Shown piece by piece: positions 18,794 to 26,329 of a DNA stretch of 64,000 nucleotides. Both the position numbers and the translations under genes were made by a program. The notes under the pieces are model-generated. The model made no database searches. It was not told the DNA's origin and saw only the letters and a list, made by a program, of their open reading frames with translations. The stretch comes from Oscillospiraceae bacterium (GTDB lineage: Bacteria; Bacillota; Clostridia; Oscillospirales; Oscillospiraceae): the NCBI GenBank assembly GCA_015068135.1, contig SVLB01000003.1, positions 25,309-89,308 on the forward strand. Reading direction: 5' to 3'. Every line of letters starts with the position of its first letter. Positions within the stretch are counted from its first letter, which is position 1.

Positions 18794-19564
18794 TCATTTT
18801 CCCCTACGGAGCGAACTGGGAGGATAGCCATAATAAGCCTTGAACTTTCTGGAAAAATTGCACAGGTCAGAAAACCCGGTCAAAGACGCCACACTCGTTA
18901 CGCTGTGGCCCTGCAGCAGAAAGTCTCTTGCTTTTTCCAGTCTGAAACGGGTCAGATATTCCTGGGGTGAACACCCGTAGGTTTTGGAAAAAAGTGCCGT
19001 CAAATACCGTCTGTCAATATGAAGGGATTTGGCGATCTGGGCAATACTGACCTTTTGCATATAGGTATTGTCCAGACAGGTCTTGGCTTTGACTGCATAA
19101 TCTGAAACAGACAGATTGCCCTCTTTACTGTCCCGGGACAGAATGCACAGCAGTTGGAAGGTAAGCCCAAAGATCTCCGCGTCCAGGCCGTCCTGATCAC
19201 AGCGGTCCCGGATCCTCTGAAAAACGCCCAGTGCCTGGCTCTGACGAATCACGGGAGTGGACAAAAAATCAAATTCCCCCGAAGCGGTAAACCCGATCCA
19301 TGCGTACCGCCAGGGATCACGGTCGCTTGCATAATAGGTGGTGATCTGACCGGGAGGGATCACAAAAATATCCCCTTGTGTAAGGGGGTAGGTAACCCCT
19401 TCCCGCTCAAAATAACCGTTTCCCGAGAAGACATAGTGGAGCAGGTAATATTCCCGCACTGCCGGACCATGGCAGTGTCCCGGCAAACATTCCTGGTAGC
19501 CGTAGTTGACCGGTGCGACCGTATGCCAGATCCCAGGGATAATAAAATGATCTCTCACGTTCAT
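18794..19564 (-). CDS. AraC-family transcriptional regulator
   Basis: This 256-residue regulator has an N-terminal cupin domain (HCHGP, HYVFSGNGYFEREG, PPGQI) and two C-terminal helix-turn-helix motifs, ending with SLTGFSDLCNFSRKFKAYYGYPPSS. The layout is that of AraC regulators of alpha-galactoside genes. It is divergent from the GH4 alpha-galactosidase gene at 19674, its most likely target. A GAAGGGGG site precedes ATG 19564. Confidence 0.92.
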   Translation of the reverse strand: MNVRDHFIIPGIWHTVAPVNYGYQECLPGHCHGPAVREYYLLHYVFSGNGYFEREGVTYPLTQGDIFVIPPGQITTYYASDRDPWRYAWIGFTASGEFDFLSTPVIRQSQALGVFQRIRDRCDQDGLDAEIFGLTFQLLCILSRDSKEGNLSVSDYAVKAKTCLDNTYMQKVSIAQIAKSLHIDRRYLTALFSKTYGCSPQEYLTRFRLEKARDFLLQGHSVTSVASLTGFSDLCNFSRKFKAYYGYPPSSLRRGK

Positions 19565-19673
19565 ACGCCCCCTTCATTATATTCCATTTTACCAAATATC
19601 ACCTCCATTTTGCAATAGTTTTTTCGTTGCTCCATGTTATAATCAAAATAAAAATATCACGGAGGGAAATACC

Positions 19674-20999
19674 ATGCTGAAAATTACCTTTTTGGGCGCA
19701 GGCAGTACCATCTTTGCCCGCAATGTTCTTGGTGATGTCATGTGCACCCCGGCGCTGTGCCAATGCGAGATCGCGCTGTATGACATTGACGAAACACGGC
19801 TGAAGGAAAGCGAAAAGATCTTGCAGACCATCAACAAAAACGTCAATGAGAGCCGGGCGGTGATCAAGTCCTACCTGGGACCGGAGAACCGCAAGGAAGC
19901 CCTTCGGGGTGCCCGTTTTGTGGTCAACGCAGTTCATATCGGCGGTTATGAGCCCTGCACCGTCATTGATTTCGAGATCCCCAAAAAGTACGGCCTTCGT
20001 CAGACCATTGCAGATACCCTGGGCATTGGCGGCATCATGCGTGCCCTGCGCACCATCCCGGTCATGGAGGAATTTGCCCGGGATATGGAAGCGGTATGCC
20101 CGGATGCGTGGCTGCTCAATTATACCAACCCCATGGGTATGCTCACGGGCTACATGCAGCGCTATACCAATATCAAAACCGTAGGACTTTGCCACAGTGT
20201 GCAGGTCTGTGCCAAGTGGATTTTGGAAAGAGTGGATATGCTTGACAAGCTGGAAAACCATCAGGAGCTGATCGCAGGCATTAACCACATGGGTTGGCTG
20301 CTGGAGATCCGGGACAAGGACGGAAACGACCTGTATCCCGAGATCCGCAAAAGAGCCAGGGAAAAGAATCAGGCCGGAAAGCATGATGATATGGTCCGCT
20401 TTGACTATATCAACCGGTTCGGTTATTACTGCACGGAATCCAGCGAGCATAACGCCGAATACAATCCTTTCTACATCAAAGAAAAGTACCCTGAGCTGAT
20501 CGAGCGGTACAACATTCCTCTGGACGAGTATCCCAGACGCTGTGTCAATCAGATCAAGGAATGGAAAGAGCTGAGCGAAAAACTGGTGTCGGACAGCAGC
20601 CTGACCCATACCCGGTCTCATGAATACGCATCCTACATCATGGAAGCCATGTGTACGGATACCCCCATCCGTATTGGCGGTAACGTTCTCAATACCGGGC
20701 ATCTGATCTCCGATTTCCCCGAACAGGCATGTGTGGAGGTTCCCTGCCTTGTGGACGGGGCAGGCATCCATCCTACCTATGTAGGCGCACTGCCTCCGGT
20801 CCTGGCCGCCATGAATATGACCAATATCAACGTGCAGCTGCTGACCATCGAAGCGGCAAGAACCAAACGCGTTGAGGATATTCTTCACGCAGCCATGCTC
20901 GACCCCCACACCGCCGCAGAGCTTTCTATCGATGATATCGAGAAAATGGTCCTGGAGCTGATCGAAGCACATGGCGAATACATGTCCATGTATCACTAA
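19674..20999 (+). CDS. melA: Alpha-galactosidase, glycoside hydrolase family 4
   Basis: This 441-residue GH4 enzyme uses NAD and a divalent metal in an oxidation-elimination mechanism. The dinucleotide motif is GAGS at 8-11, the NYTNP loop lies at about 149-153, the metal Cys is in GLCHSVQ (Cys173, His174) and INHMGW lies near 203-208. The CHS form is typical of MelA-like alpha-galactosidases rather than 6-phospho-glucosidases. It is cytosolic. TATAAT at 19638-19643 lies upstream, and GGAGGG precedes ATG 19674. Melibiose- or raffinose-type sugars are the expected substrates; no dedicated importer is next to it. Confidence 0.9.
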   Translation: MLKITFLGAGSTIFARNVLGDVMCTPALCQCEIALYDIDETRLKESEKILQTINKNVNESRAVIKSYLGPENRKEALRGARFVVNAVHIGGYEPCTVIDFEIPKKYGLRQTIADTLGIGGIMRALRTIPVMEEFARDMEAVCPDAWLLNYTNPMGMLTGYMQRYTNIKTVGLCHSVQVCAKWILERVDMLDKLENHQELIAGINHMGWLLEIRDKDGNDLYPEIRKRAREKNQAGKHDDMVRFDYINRFGYYCTESSEHNAEYNPFYIKEKYPELIERYNIPLDEYPRRCVNQIKEWKELSEKLVSDSSLTHTRSHEYASYIMEAMCTDTPIRIGGNVLNTGHLISDFPEQACVEVPCLVDGAGIHPTYVGALPPVLAAMNMTNINVQLLTIEAARTKRVEDILHAAMLDPHTAAELSIDDIEKMVLELIEAHGEYMSMYH

Positions 21000-21042
21000 C
21001 CATCCATTTAAGTGGTTTAATCCAATATTCTTATCAAAAATA

Positions 21043-21077
21043 CCCAGCTTGGATCCTTTTCCAGGCTGGGCATTTTC
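21043..21077. terminator. Hairpin terminator after the GH4 gene
   Basis: CCCAGCTTGG at 21043-21052 pairs with CCAGGCTGGG at 21061-21070, followed by CATTTTCTG. It lies between the GH4 stop and the convergent kinase stop at 21113. Confidence 0.75.
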
Positions 21078-21112
21078 TGTTTGGAACAGTATTGAAATAC
21101 AGGTTGCGGTCC

Positions 21113-21814
21113 TTATAATGCTGCCCGCAGTTCGGCAGCAGTTTGGTAGCGTTCATCCGGATTTACTGAGGTGCATTTGCGGACGATTCGGCCGGCCTTT
21201 CCGGAGGCCATGGTCACACTTGGGTGCTGGCCGGTTAACATAACATTGTACAGGACACCGGCGGCATAAATGTCGGTTCGGGCATCAGTCTGAGAAAGAC
21301 CCAGCTGTTCCGGTGACACAAAACCTACAGTACCCATAATCACGGTGTCACGGTTGCATTCCTTCACGCACCGGGAGGCATTAAAATCAATCAGCACCAC
21401 TCTGCCCTTATCTGAGATGATCACGTTTTCCGGCTTGATATCCCGATGTACCAGGCCACGGCTATGGAGCACTTCCATTGCGTGACATAGCGCAATCATA
21501 ATGCGTTGCGCACCTTGTTTGTGGTAACGGTTGGATTCCATGATCTGGGCAACGGTCATGCCGGGAATATATTCTTCCAAAACAATTTGCCCATCGTCTA
21601 CCAAGATCGTGTCAAAGATTTCCGGCAAGTTTTCGCATCGGATCTTTGCCAAACGTTCGTAGCCATCCAATTGACGAGGGTAACTGCGCAAAACCAGGTC
21701 TCTGCCCAGTTCCCGGTGACGCAGCTGTAACACCTTACAGCCGTTCTTGGTGCTGAGTACTTCCACCAGCGCAAGGGTGTTTCTCAAGCTGCTGATATAC
21801 GCTTCTCTCGTCAT
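21113..21814 (-). CDS. Atypical Hanks-type Ser/Thr protein kinase (short, degenerate N-lobe)
   Basis: This 233-residue protein is a bare kinase domain with no membrane or sensor part. The C-lobe is well kept: HRDIKPEN with Asp125, Lys127 and Asn130, GTVGFVSPEQ at 161-170 and DIYAAG at 181-186. The N-lobe is poor: no clear glycine-rich loop, the usual catalytic Lys of the VAIK strand appears to be Arg43 (VLRSY), and DFG reads DFN at 143-145. It may be a weak kinase or a pseudokinase. It is the last gene of a three-gene unit with a zinc-ribbon membrane protein and an HTH protein. Confidence 0.85.
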   Translation of the reverse strand: MTREAYISSLRNTLALVEVLSTKNGCKVLQLRHRELGRDLVLRSYPRQLDGYERLAKIRCENLPEIFDTILVDDGQIVLEEYIPGMTVAQIMESNRYHKQGAQRIMIALCHAMEVLHSRGLVHRDIKPENVIISDKGRVVLIDFNASRCVKECNRDTVIMGTVGFVSPEQLGLSQTDARTDIYAAGVLYNVMLTGQHPSVTMASGKAGRIVRKCTSVNPDERYQTAAELRAAL

Positions 21815-21835
21815 ATTCCCCTCCAGATGAATTGG

Positions 21836-22564
21836 TTAGATCAGCGCATCCTGCCAGCGAAAACCGTAGTCTGCCGCTAAATCAGACCACAGGCTTCCTT
21901 CTTTGTTTTCCAGATAGTCCGGGCAATGGATGATGAAGTGTTCTGTGCAACCGGAAAATGCCATCAAGTCAATAAAAACATCCTCATGCAGGTGCAAATC
22001 CGTCAAAGGATATCCGCCAAAGGCATCCCCCCACACAAAGCACACATTGTACCCCAGGTCAATGACCCGTGCATCTGTGCCGGAAAAAGCGCCGTCTGCG
22101 ATAACGGTCACCAGTGTGTTGGTGTTGTCGTTTACAAAGGATGGAACCCGGTATACGCCATCCGGCGGTGTTCCTTCCACCCGGATCAGCACATAACAGT
22201 TATGCAAATTCACCGCCGTGGGGTGATCCTCCCCGGTAGCCGGGCGAAATGTATAGCGTACACCGTCCACTGTCTGGGTAACCGTGGTAATGGGCTCCCG
22301 GGATACTTCCGTGGTTTGTGCAGCCGCCGAGGAAGCTTCCGCTGTGCCGGACTGAGATGCGTTCTCCGATATGGCAGAATCTGAACAGACAATCACAAGC
22401 ACCAGTGCCACCAAAAGCAGGGAGCAAAGCACCACCAGCGGCCACCGGCGGGTTTTGTACACCGGTGGCTGGATTTGTTCTTTTTCCTCCAAAGAGGTCA
22501 TACAGCGCAGGCAAAAATGGGCATTTTCGTCCAGCTCTGCCTTGCAATTAGGGCATAGTTTCAT
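21836..22564 (-). CDS. Zinc-ribbon single-pass membrane protein with a BspA-like LRR segment
   Basis: This 242-residue protein starts with a zinc ribbon (CPNC at Cys4/Cys7 and CLRC at Cys18/Cys21), followed by one membrane helix at about 41-61 and a Ser/Thr/Ala-rich linker. The extracellular part includes TVIADGAFSGTDARVIDLG, the pattern of BspA-type leucine-rich repeats. Its ATG overlaps the stop of the HTH gene as ATGA, and the kinase gene starts 21 bp after its stop. The zinc ribbon may take signals from, or be phosphorylated by, the kinase; this is inference from context. Confidence 0.8.
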   Translation of the reverse strand: MKLCPNCKAELDENAHFCLRCMTSLEEKEQIQPPVYKTRRWPLVVLCSLLLVALVLVIVCSDSAISENASQSGTAEASSAAAQTTEVSREPITTVTQTVDGVRYTFRPATGEDHPTAVNLHNCYVLIRVEGTPPDGVYRVPSFVNDNTNTLVTVIADGAFSGTDARVIDLGYNVCFVWGDAFGGYPLTDLHLHEDVFIDLMAFSGCTEHFIIHCPDYLENKEGSLWSDLAADYGFRWQDALI

Positions 22565-22995
22565 GTCGTATTCTGTCCTAACGTTTCCATACCGTAGTCA
22601 TATAAAAGCTCGTTGATCTGCACCACAGACATTTTTTTGCAAATACCGTAAAGAACAATACTGTCAAAGGGGCGCTTCACATACAAAGTACTATAGCCGG
22701 CAGTTTTTAAAAGCTGCTGAACCTGCTCTAGATTCAGTCCCATACCGATGGCCAAAGCCAATACTTTTCCCCGTTCCGGAATCCGGCTGCCGGCAAAAAT
22801 ATGGTAACCGTAGACTTCACTCATTTCCGCATTCTTGATGGCGGCAGCTTTGCTGATGCCGGTTTGTTTCAAAAGCTGCATCAAAAGCTGTGACAAGGAT
22901 TTATCTACCATATATTCCTTGTTGTCCTGATAAAAGCTTTGAAAATCCGAAGAAAGCTGCAGCTGCTTTACAATTTCTGATGTGTCCTTCTGCAT
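22561..22995 (-). CDS. XRE-like helix-turn-helix protein, first gene of the kinase unit
   Basis: This 144-residue protein has a lambda-repressor-like HTH at about 25-85 (LLMQLLKQTGISKAAAIKNAEMSEVYGYHIFAGSR region) and a conserved-looking tail (KRPFDSIVLYGICKKMSVVQINELLYDYG). ATG 22995 is preferred over 23004 because AAGGGG lies 11 bases upstream; the earlier ATG would overlap that site. A sigma-A promoter lies just upstream. It could control the unit, or form part of the signalling pathway with the kinase. Confidence 0.8.
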   Translation of the reverse strand: MQKDTSEIVKQLQLSSDFQSFYQDNKEYMVDKSLSQLLMQLLKQTGISKAAAIKNAEMSEVYGYHIFAGSRIPERGKVLALAIGMGLNLEQVQQLLKTAGYSTLYVKRPFDSIVLYGICKKMSVVQINELLYDYGMETLGQNTT

Positions 22996-23021
22996 AAAAC
23001 GCATCCCCTTGCTTTTTTATA

Positions 23022-23050
23022 TTTATAGCACGATATTCCTTAAAATGCAA
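23022..23050 (-). promoter_or_regulatory. Sigma-A promoter of the HTH/zinc-ribbon/kinase unit
   Basis: On the minus strand TTGCAT (23050-23045) and TATAAA (23027-23022) are 17 bp apart, close to the sigma-A consensus. The start codon of the HTH gene follows about 27 bp after the -10 box. Confidence 0.65.
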
Positions 23051-23166
23051 CAAAGGAGATGGAAACCCACCTCCTTTTGCAAAATCGCAGTACTATAACA
23101 TATTCTCTCAAAAAAATCAAGATACTGACAGCAAATGAAAGAAAAATTTTTTTGTAGTATCTTAAA

Positions 23167-23448
23167 TTAAAGATTGTCCAAAAAATCCAGTAATAGCTTC
23201 TTTTGCTTGGGGGACAGCTTGGAAAGCGCAACGGAGATCTCGTCTTCGCTTGTTGCTTCGTCAAAGAACTCCTTCAGTGAGATATTCATCGCATCGCATA
23301 GCAGTTGCAAATGACCGATGGTAATATCAGATTCTCCTAACTCGACCCGGCGCAGATGTGACTGCGAAACGCCGGCACGTTCTGCCAGACCGTTCTGCGT
23401 ATAGCCGCATTGTTTTCTTAAACTGATCAGGCGTTTACTGATATCCAT
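23167..23448 (-). CDS. XRE-family transcriptional repressor
   Basis: This 93-residue Cro/CI-like protein has a clear HTH (LRKQCGYTQNGLAERAGVSQSHLRRVELGES) at about residues 10-42 and a short C-terminal helix. AGAGGTGAT precedes ATG 23448. It is divergent from the coiled-coil protein gene at 23617. The gap between them holds two copies of a palindromic site, so it probably represses itself and the operon to its right. Confidence 0.9.
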   Translation of the reverse strand: MDISKRLISLRKQCGYTQNGLAERAGVSQSHLRRVELGESDITIGHLQLLCDAMNISLKEFFDEATSEDEISVALSKLSPKQKKLLLDFLDNL

Positions 23449-23460
23449 AGTATCACCTCT

Positions 23461-23485
23461 AAAATAGTCTTATAAGGATTATTTT
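23461..23485. promoter_or_regulatory. Palindromic operator, copy 1 (beside the XRE gene)
   Basis: The 25-bp site has flanks AAAATA and TATTTT around the core AGTCTTATAAGGAT and is an imperfect palindrome. A second copy of the core (AGTCCTATAAGAAT) lies at 23531-23544 inside the promoter of the divergent operon. It sits 13 bp upstream of the XRE start codon, a typical autorepression position. Confidence 0.65.
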
Positions 23486-23520
23486 AGCAGAAAACCAATA
23501 ACAATATTAGTTAGATAAGG

Positions 23521-23549
23521 TTGACAAAATAGTCCTATAAGAATATAAT
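23521..23549 (+). promoter_or_regulatory. Consensus sigma-A promoter with an embedded operator
   Basis: TTGACA at 23521-23526 and TATAAT at 23544-23549 are separated by exactly 17 bp. The spacer carries the second operator copy (AGTCCTATAAGAAT). Bound repressor would block RNA polymerase directly, so the operon at 23617-26028 should be strongly expressed only when the XRE protein is released. Confidence 0.85.
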
Positions 23550-23616
23550 GTAATTATCTATCTTCTAAGTAGAAATAAAACTGTGATTTTACAGATTAAA
23601 GAAAGGTTGATGATTT

Positions 23617-24864
23617 GTGGAGTTGACGCAGAATGAACTTATAGGAAAACTGGAAAAGATTTCAGGGTTGTATAAGGCGACTGTGGCGATCCGGACTGAA
23701 ATGGACGAATTCGTGCCGGATGATCACTACAAAAGGGAAGTAATTGTGCCTGCGTTTCCCGGAGATTTTCAGACAGAAGAGGAGCGGGCGGTTTGGACAG
23801 ACCGTCTTGACCACACTGGTGCGGAAGCCCCAGAGGTTGCGGAGCAGGCCCATCGGCGGTTCTATGGCCCTAAAAAACCAGAAAAACCAAAAATCAAAGA
23901 TTTTGAAAAGCCGGAAGATCGTGAACTACGCAATAAGCAAACGAAGTTTAACGGTTTATCCAAGCTTTTTGCGGGTATTGCTATTTTCTTTTTCCTCGGC
24001 ACATTGTTAAACCTCAATGATGAGTATTCCGTCTTGCCTACATTGATTATCATCACGGTGCTTGCGGCCGCGGCATTTTTGTTCTTCGGATATATGGTTA
24101 AGCAGCTAAAAGCCGAGGAAGCAAAGAAAGAAGCCGAGGCACTTGCTGCCTATAACCGTCAAAAGGAAGAAATTATGGCAGAATATGCCAAAAAGATGAA
24201 GGTTTATGAAGGCGAATGCACAGAGTATGAGGTCACACTGAAAAGTTTCCTGGAGGACTATCTGGCTTGGCGGGAAATTTTTATCCAAAGCGTGAAAGAA
24301 GAAGCGCAGATTGCTGAGAAGCTGGAAGCTGACAGAAAAGCTGCGGTAGAGAAAATCTATGAGGAGCGGTATCTTCCTGCGGAGGCAGCGCTGAATGAAT
24401 GCAATGATCTGGTTTCAGAAGAGTATCTGCCGAATCTGAAGGTGATCATCGATCTGCTGAAAAGCAAGAGAGCGGATGACCTGAAAGAAGCCATTAACCT
24501 ATACGAAGAATTGGTATACCGTGAAAGACAGCTGCAGCTGCAGCGGGAACAGGAAGAGCAGAGAAGACGGGAGGAAGAACAGCGCCGTCAGGATGAGGAG
24601 CGCCGCCACAAAGAGGAAATGCAGTTCCGCGAGAGTCAAGAACGACAGCGGAGATATGAGGAAGAACAGCGGCGCCGGGACGAGGAACGTCACCATCAGG
24701 AAGATATGAAACAGCGCGAGCAGCAGGCCCGGGACGAAAAGTTGCGTGCGGACAAAGAGCGTCAAAGTCAGAAAAGATGTGTTTGGTGTGCACATAGATC
24801 AACGTGCAGACAACAGTATTATGATGGTGCGTACAATTGCACCGGCTTTACACCCAGAAGATAA
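23617..24864 (+). CDS. Membrane protein with long charged coiled coil and C-terminal Cys cluster, function unknown
   Basis: This 415-residue protein has a soluble N-terminal region (1-110), two membrane helices (about 116-132 and 138-160), a helical region (160-300), an extreme Glu/Arg/Gln-rich coiled coil (about 303-385) and a Cys-containing end (Cys388, Cys391, Cys397, Cys408) that could hold a metal. The start is GTG 23617, with AAAGAAAGG upstream. It is the first gene of the operator-controlled operon and the family is not recognised. The coiled coil suggests assembly or tethering of partners at the membrane. Confidence 0.8.
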   Translation: MELTQNELIGKLEKISGLYKATVAIRTEMDEFVPDDHYKREVIVPAFPGDFQTEEERAVWTDRLDHTGAEAPEVAEQAHRRFYGPKKPEKPKIKDFEKPEDRELRNKQTKFNGLSKLFAGIAIFFFLGTLLNLNDEYSVLPTLIIITVLAAAAFLFFGYMVKQLKAEEAKKEAEALAAYNRQKEEIMAEYAKKMKVYEGECTEYEVTLKSFLEDYLAWREIFIQSVKEEAQIAEKLEADRKAAVEKIYEERYLPAEAALNECNDLVSEEYLPNLKVIIDLLKSKRADDLKEAINLYEELVYRERQLQLQREQEEQRRREEEQRRQDEERRHKEEMQFRESQERQRRYEEEQRRRDEERHHQEDMKQREQQARDEKLRADKERQSQKRCVWCAHRSTCRQQYYDGAYNCTGFTPRR

Positions 24865-24942
24865 AAATAGAGTATTTAGCGCAAAAGCAGAGATAAAAAA
24901 ATAAAAAAGACACATAGTCTTGAAAATAAGGAGGAAAAGAAC

Positions 24943-25545
24943 ATGTCACAGAAGGAATATCAGTATCTTAAAACCGCCAGAAGTTTTCTCGTACTTGGAG
25001 AAATGGATAAAGCATGTGTCCATTACGCCAAGGTTTCGCAAGACCATCCTGGAGAGGTGGCAGAGGCCGAATTCTTTGAAGCTTATATGGGATACCAAAG
25101 CTTGCTGGCAGAAAACGATACAGCATCTGCCGTCAATGCGTTTAGGGCTATGGCAGCATGTGTGGAAAATGCCGTTAAATGTGTGAAGGCATCTGACGAA
25201 GAGGAGATTGGGAAGATTCTTATTGTAACTGCAATGGTACAAGCTTATGTACCTGTTACCCGTTATTTGTATACCAGACGCATTTCTACCTCCAGTAGCA
25301 CCATCGAGACCGGCGTGCTGGGTTTGTATGCTTTAGGTGATGCGATTAAGAATGCATTTGGTGCAAATCCTGAGACAATGAAGCAGGCAGCGGAGGCATG
25401 GAAGGAAGGCGTGTCCATCCAGCAACAATTCCACGCCTACAAGTATCAGGGTGCTCGGGCGGAGGATTATGCAGCGAAAATCCAGAAGGTAGAGCCGAAC
25501 TATACAATGCCCAGCAAGGCGGGATGTATTTCTGTGGCGAAGTAA
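24943..25545 (+). CDS. Helical TPR-like protein, function unknown
   Basis: This 200-residue, mostly helical protein has an N-terminal stretch (YLKTARSFLVLGEMDKACVHYAKV, then EFFEAYMGYQSLL) that looks like a tetratricopeptide helix pair, followed by further helices. It has no membrane segment or signal peptide. AAGGAGG lies before ATG 24943. It sits 78 bp after the coiled-coil gene and 30 bp before the YidD-like gene, probably in one operon. TPR-like proteins usually serve as adaptors. Confidence 0.75.
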   Translation: MSQKEYQYLKTARSFLVLGEMDKACVHYAKVSQDHPGEVAEAEFFEAYMGYQSLLAENDTASAVNAFRAMAACVENAVKCVKASDEEEIGKILIVTAMVQAYVPVTRYLYTRRISTSSSTIETGVLGLYALGDAIKNAFGANPETMKQAAEAWKEGVSIQQQFHAYKYQGARAEDYAAKIQKVEPNYTMPSKAGCISVAK

Positions 25546-25575
25546 TTAGAGACCCTCATTCATTGTGGTGATGCT

Positions 25576-26028
25576 ATGAGTTCACCGGAATGGCAAGCCT
25601 ATCTCTGTGCTTACTATGAACAAAAGAGGTTGGAAAGGTATCAACAGGAGCGTGTGCTTCCAAAACCCAAAACGACGAAGCTAACGGTTGTCCTATATGT
25701 GGCAGGTCTGTTGGTGATACTTTTTGGAGGCGTTGCGATGCTGCTTGCAGTTTCTGCTTTGGTAATGTGGCTGAATGCCCTTATTTCAATACTATATGTT
25801 ATCTGTGTGGCAGAAACATACGGTCGGCTGTTAGGAGTAAAAATTGTGGAATGCTATCAGCATTATGCACCAGAAGCAACAAGAAGAAGGTGCAAGTGTG
25901 TACCGTCGTGTTCCGAATATTCTATTTTGTGCCTCCAAAAGTATGAACTGATTTATGCCTTACTGAAAATCCGGAAACGGTTGTTTGTTACCTGTAAAGG
26001 CTTTGATTACATTGTTGACGAACCCTAA
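25576..26028 (+). CDS. Small membrane protein with a YidD-like C-terminal domain
   Basis: This 150-residue protein has a basic N-terminus, a hydrophobic region at about 36-88 (probably two helices) and a C-terminal domain at about 100-150. That domain carries CKCVPSCSEYS, then KIRKRL and CKGFDYIVDEP. It matches the YidD core pattern (C-x3-P-(S/T)-C-S-x-Y, KR, C, FDP-like end). Normal YidD is a 70-90 residue protein encoded between rnpA and yidC, with no added membrane part. The fusion and the accessory location are unusual. The ribosome site is weak (GTGGTG). The last codons are followed by a strong terminator. Confidence 0.75.
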   Translation: MSSPEWQAYLCAYYEQKRLERYQQERVLPKPKTTKLTVVLYVAGLLVILFGGVAMLLAVSALVMWLNALISILYVICVAETYGRLLGVKIVECYQHYAPEATRRRCKCVPSCSEYSILCLQKYELIYALLKIRKRLFVTCKGFDYIVDEP

Positions 26029-26062
26029 AAACAGCGGCAGAATATTCTGCCGCTGTTTTCTA
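26028..26062 (+). terminator. Strong palindromic terminator after the YidD-like gene
   Basis: A perfect 32-nt palindrome starts right at the stop codon: AAAACAGCGGCAGAAT pairs with its complement, ending in TTTT at 26059. It is flanked by A and T runs, so it works as a rho-independent terminator. Confidence 0.9.
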
Positions 26063-26193
26063 TATAGGGGATTGACGCCAACGCTGACACTAACGTGCTT
26101 CAAATTGCCTATATGTCATAGTGTTAAATGTTTCTTAAAAGCGAGAAAACTGGAGAAAAGCATTGAGAAACCCAAAGAAAAAGCACAAATACG

Positions 26194-26253
26194 CGCGGAG
26201 CGCGTTTACTCATAACCCGGAGGTCGTAGATTCGAGTCCTGCCTCCGCAACCA
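26194..26253 (+). pseudogene. 3' remnant of initiator tRNA-Met (CAU), possible attachment site
   Basis: From 26209 to 26253 the sequence matches the 3' part of bacterial tRNA-fMet: the CTCATAA anticodon loop, the CCCGG stem strand, variable AGGTC, a T-arm with TTCGAGT, acceptor strand CTCCGCA and ACCA. The D-arm and the 5' anticodon strand are missing. Seven bases matching the 5' acceptor strand (CGCGGAG, 26194-26200) lie just upstream and may be chance or a deletion scar. The T-stem pair 53-61 is A-C. A native-looking tRNA terminator follows. The pattern fits the right-hand attachment site left by an element that integrated at the anticodon loop. Confidence 0.75.
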
Positions 26254-26260
26254 TGAAAAG

Positions 26261-26297
26261 GGGCTGTCTCACTAAGAAAAGTGAGGCAGCCCTAAAA
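26261..26297 (+). terminator. Terminator after the tRNA remnant
   Basis: GGGCTGTCTCAC at 26261-26272 pairs with GTGAGGCAGCCC at 26281-26292 with one G-T type mismatch, followed by TAAAAACA. A related hairpin lies at 63443-63469. Confidence 0.75.
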
Positions 26298-26329
26298 ACA
26301 TAAGGATGTCAGCTCGGTTGGGAGATGGC

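Noticed and set aside
26063..26193. Remains of an integrase gene next to the tRNA remnant
   Set aside because: A short open stretch ends near 26120, but no integrase motif (R..HRY, Tyr) can be seen, so there is no support for it.
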